This document shows, piece by piece, positions 39,785 to 40,948 of a stretch of 40,948 nucleotides of DNA. Numbering within the stretch: the first letter of the stretch is position 1; every line of letters begins with the position of its first letter. Source of the DNA: HGM04593 sp045588345. Its GTDB lineage: Bacteria > Bacteroidota > Bacteroidia > Bacteroidales > Bacteroidaceae. The stretch is taken from assembly GCA_045588345.1 (NCBI GenBank), contig JAZNDZ010000130.1, positions 1 to 40,948 of the forward strand, in the 5' to 3' direction. The notes under the pieces are model-generated. The model searched no databases, was not told where the DNA came from, and saw nothing but the letters and a program-made list of their open reading frames with translations. A program made the position numbers and the translations under genes.

Positions 39785-40948
39785 TTATAAGATTATCTTT
39801 TTACCGTTCTTTATATAAATGCCACCCTTTGCAGGCTTGCTTACGCGGCGGCCGCAGAGGTCGTAAATGATAGTTTGCGTGTCGTTGCTTTCGCTTTCCA
39901 CCCTGTCGATGTCAGTCAACTGGCCATCATCAAATCTTAGGCTTATGGATTTAGATGCTGTTGTTGTGAACAACCTTGCCGGCAACTGCAAATAGGCCTT
40001 GCCTGCGCTCAATGTAGAACCGTCTTCAAACTGGTAGAACATTGGTTGGCTGCTTTCGGGACCAATTGTGTATTTGAAGTTTATGTAATTGCCGTCGTCT
40101 GTTTTGTTGTTTACAGCAGTTGTCTCCAATGTTCCGACAAGCATATTCAGCATATAATCGCTTGAATACTCTATCACGGGTACTGTGTATTCGCCCGGTT
40201 CGCCCATTAGGAACAGGCCGGTGGCATCTTCGGCAGTTTGTACCCGGGTTAATGTCACAACTCTAGTGCTGCTGTTATAGCCTGTTGCTGTGTATGCCTT
40301 TAACCCCTCTGCTTCGCTAAAGTCGAGTGCATAGGGCGAGCAATATGTGGCTGTGCCGTATTGGCCTATGGTTATGGTTACCTCGGTGGGAGTCTCTTCT
40401 GTAGGGGTCATCTCCACAATGTTTGTAAAATTCTTCCAATAGTCGGCTGCTTGGTATGCGGCTTTGGCACCAGCGGGAACATAAAGAGTGGCTGAATAAA
40501 GATTGTCTGAATAGTCAGTGAAAGTGTAGGAACCTATTGTTGCCGGGGTTTCTGCCAGTGAATAAATCTCTGCAATCCTGCTGCAAAATCGGAACGCATA
40601 ATCTCCTATTGTTGTTACGCTATTTCCTATTGTAATATTTGTAAGACCCGAGCAACTATAGAACGCATAATCTCCAATTGTTGTTACGCTGTTTGGTATT
40701 GTAATGCTTGTGAGGCCTGTGCAATCATAGAACGCACGTTCTCCTATCGTTGTTACGCTGTTTGGTATTGTAATGCTTGTGAGGCCGCTGCAAAATTGGA
40801 ACGCATGATCTCCTATTGTTGTTACGCTATTACCTATTGTAACGCTTGTGAGGCCCCAGCAACTACTGAACGCAGAATTTCCTATTGTTGTTACGCTGTT
40901 GGGTATTGTAACACTTGCGAGGCCCCAGCAACTACTGAACGCAGAATT
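39785..40948 (-). CDS. BspA-like leucine-rich repeat surface protein (N-terminus outside the window)
   Basis: The frame is open from the right edge to the stop at 39785-39787, giving 387 visible C-terminal residues. The first part is tandem 23-residue LRR_5 repeats (core LTSITIPNSVTTIG-x2-AF-x2-C-x-G), at least five complete. Next come a cap (FRFCSRIAEIYSLAETPATIG, LYVPAGAKAAYQAADYWKNF), a Thr/Glu linker, and a beta-rich C-terminal domain (ITIGQYGTATYCSPYALDF). The tail DLCGRRV...IYIKNGKKIIL is like the CotH protein's and may be a T9SS-type sorting signal. BspA proteins bind host or bacterial surface components. A possible internal GTG at 40415-40417 should not be taken as the start. Confidence 0.88.
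   Translation of the reverse strand, partial: NSAFSSCWGLASVTIPNSVTTIGNSAFSSCWGLTSVTIGNSVTTIGDHAFQFCSGLTSITIPNSVTTIGERAFYDCTGLTSITIPNSVTTIGDYAFYSCSGLTNITIGNSVTTIGDYAFRFCSRIAEIYSLAETPATIGSYTFTDYSDNLYSATLYVPAGAKAAYQAADYWKNFTNIVEMTPTEETPTEVTITIGQYGTATYCSPYALDFSEAEGLKAYTATGYNSSTRVVTLTRVQTAEDATGLFLMGEPGEYTVPVIEYSSDYMLNMLVGTLETTAVNNKTDDGNYINFKYTIGPESSQPMFYQFEDGSTLSAGKAYLQLPARLFTTTASKSISLRFDDGQLTDIDRVESESNDTQTIIYDLCGRRVSKPAKGGIYIKNGKKIIL
40611..40948 (-). repeat. 69-bp tandem repeats encoding LRR units
   Basis: The segment gttgttacgc recurs at 40611, 40680, 40749, 40818 and 40887, exactly 69 bp apart, with close to identical DNA between units. The array runs off the window edge. Confidence 0.92.

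Noticed and set aside
40415..40417. GTG start for a short 210-residue protein at the right edge
   Set aside because: The same frame stays open to the window edge and encodes LRR_5 repeats in register, so the GTG is internal.

Overview
The window looks like a chromosomal segment from a member of the Bacteroidales (Bacteroidota), probably Prevotellaceae or Bacteroidaceae. The evidence is the recurring promoter form TTTG-N19..21-TAnnTTTG/TTCG, the near absence of Shine-Dalgarno sites, a lipoprotein Omp85 protein (TamL type) paired with TamB, secreted proteins with a GRRV...NGKK C-terminal tail, a BspA-type leucine-rich repeat protein, and a LytS/LytTR two-component pair. I saw no plasmid, phage, transposase, integrase or CRISPR features.

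Left part (1-9700): a sugar nucleotidyltransferase gene and the tamL-tamB operon lie on the minus strand. An M16 zinc peptidase diverges from tamB. Next (9786-14437) come a large secreted CotH-kinase protein with a 56-codon gene directly behind it, then an oppositely oriented tetR-rluA pair. The tetR promoter carries a palindrome that is a plausible autoregulatory operator. An initiator tRNA gene with a textbook promoter and terminator separates this from aspA (aspartate ammonia-lyase), a doubtful 28-codon ORF, and a Cthe_2159/DUF4353-like carbohydrate-binding lipoprotein.

Centre (18629-29000): an OmpH/Skp-like lipoprotein and a small conserved membrane protein on the minus strand, pepD, a beta-helix lipoprotein, rlmH, and nadC. 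Between rlmH and nadC sits a DUF4062-TPR gene. It is flanked by a 35-bp direct repeat (34/35 identical), and that repeat is the complete promoter used by both this gene and nadC. This looks like an inserted or duplicated cassette, and its TPR region is itself a mosaic of 126-bp repeats. Next are a LytS-type histidine kinase and LytTR regulator that overlap, a guanine-deaminase-like enzyme, and a tRNA-Ser/tRNA-Glu/tRNA-Glu cluster.

Right part (29483-40948): a glycan assembly locus with three glycosyltransferases on the minus strand, divergent from a flippase that is translationally coupled to an M23 peptidase, followed by a C69 dipeptidase and a phosphoglucomutase/phosphomannomutase. A 40-bp perfect palindromic terminator separates pgm from a minus-strand pair that enters from beyond the window edge: a BspA-like leucine-rich repeat protein (N-terminus outside the window) and a 59-codon gene.

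The most unusual pattern is that both secreted proteins with the GRRV...NGKK tail are followed on the same strand by a tiny gene encoding a 56-59 residue protein. The two small proteins are related to each other (MK-x2-Y-x2-PA at the start, WG-x-LW at the end). This repeated two-gene unit, and the promoter-flanked DUF4062-TPR cassette, are the best candidates for undescribed systems here.
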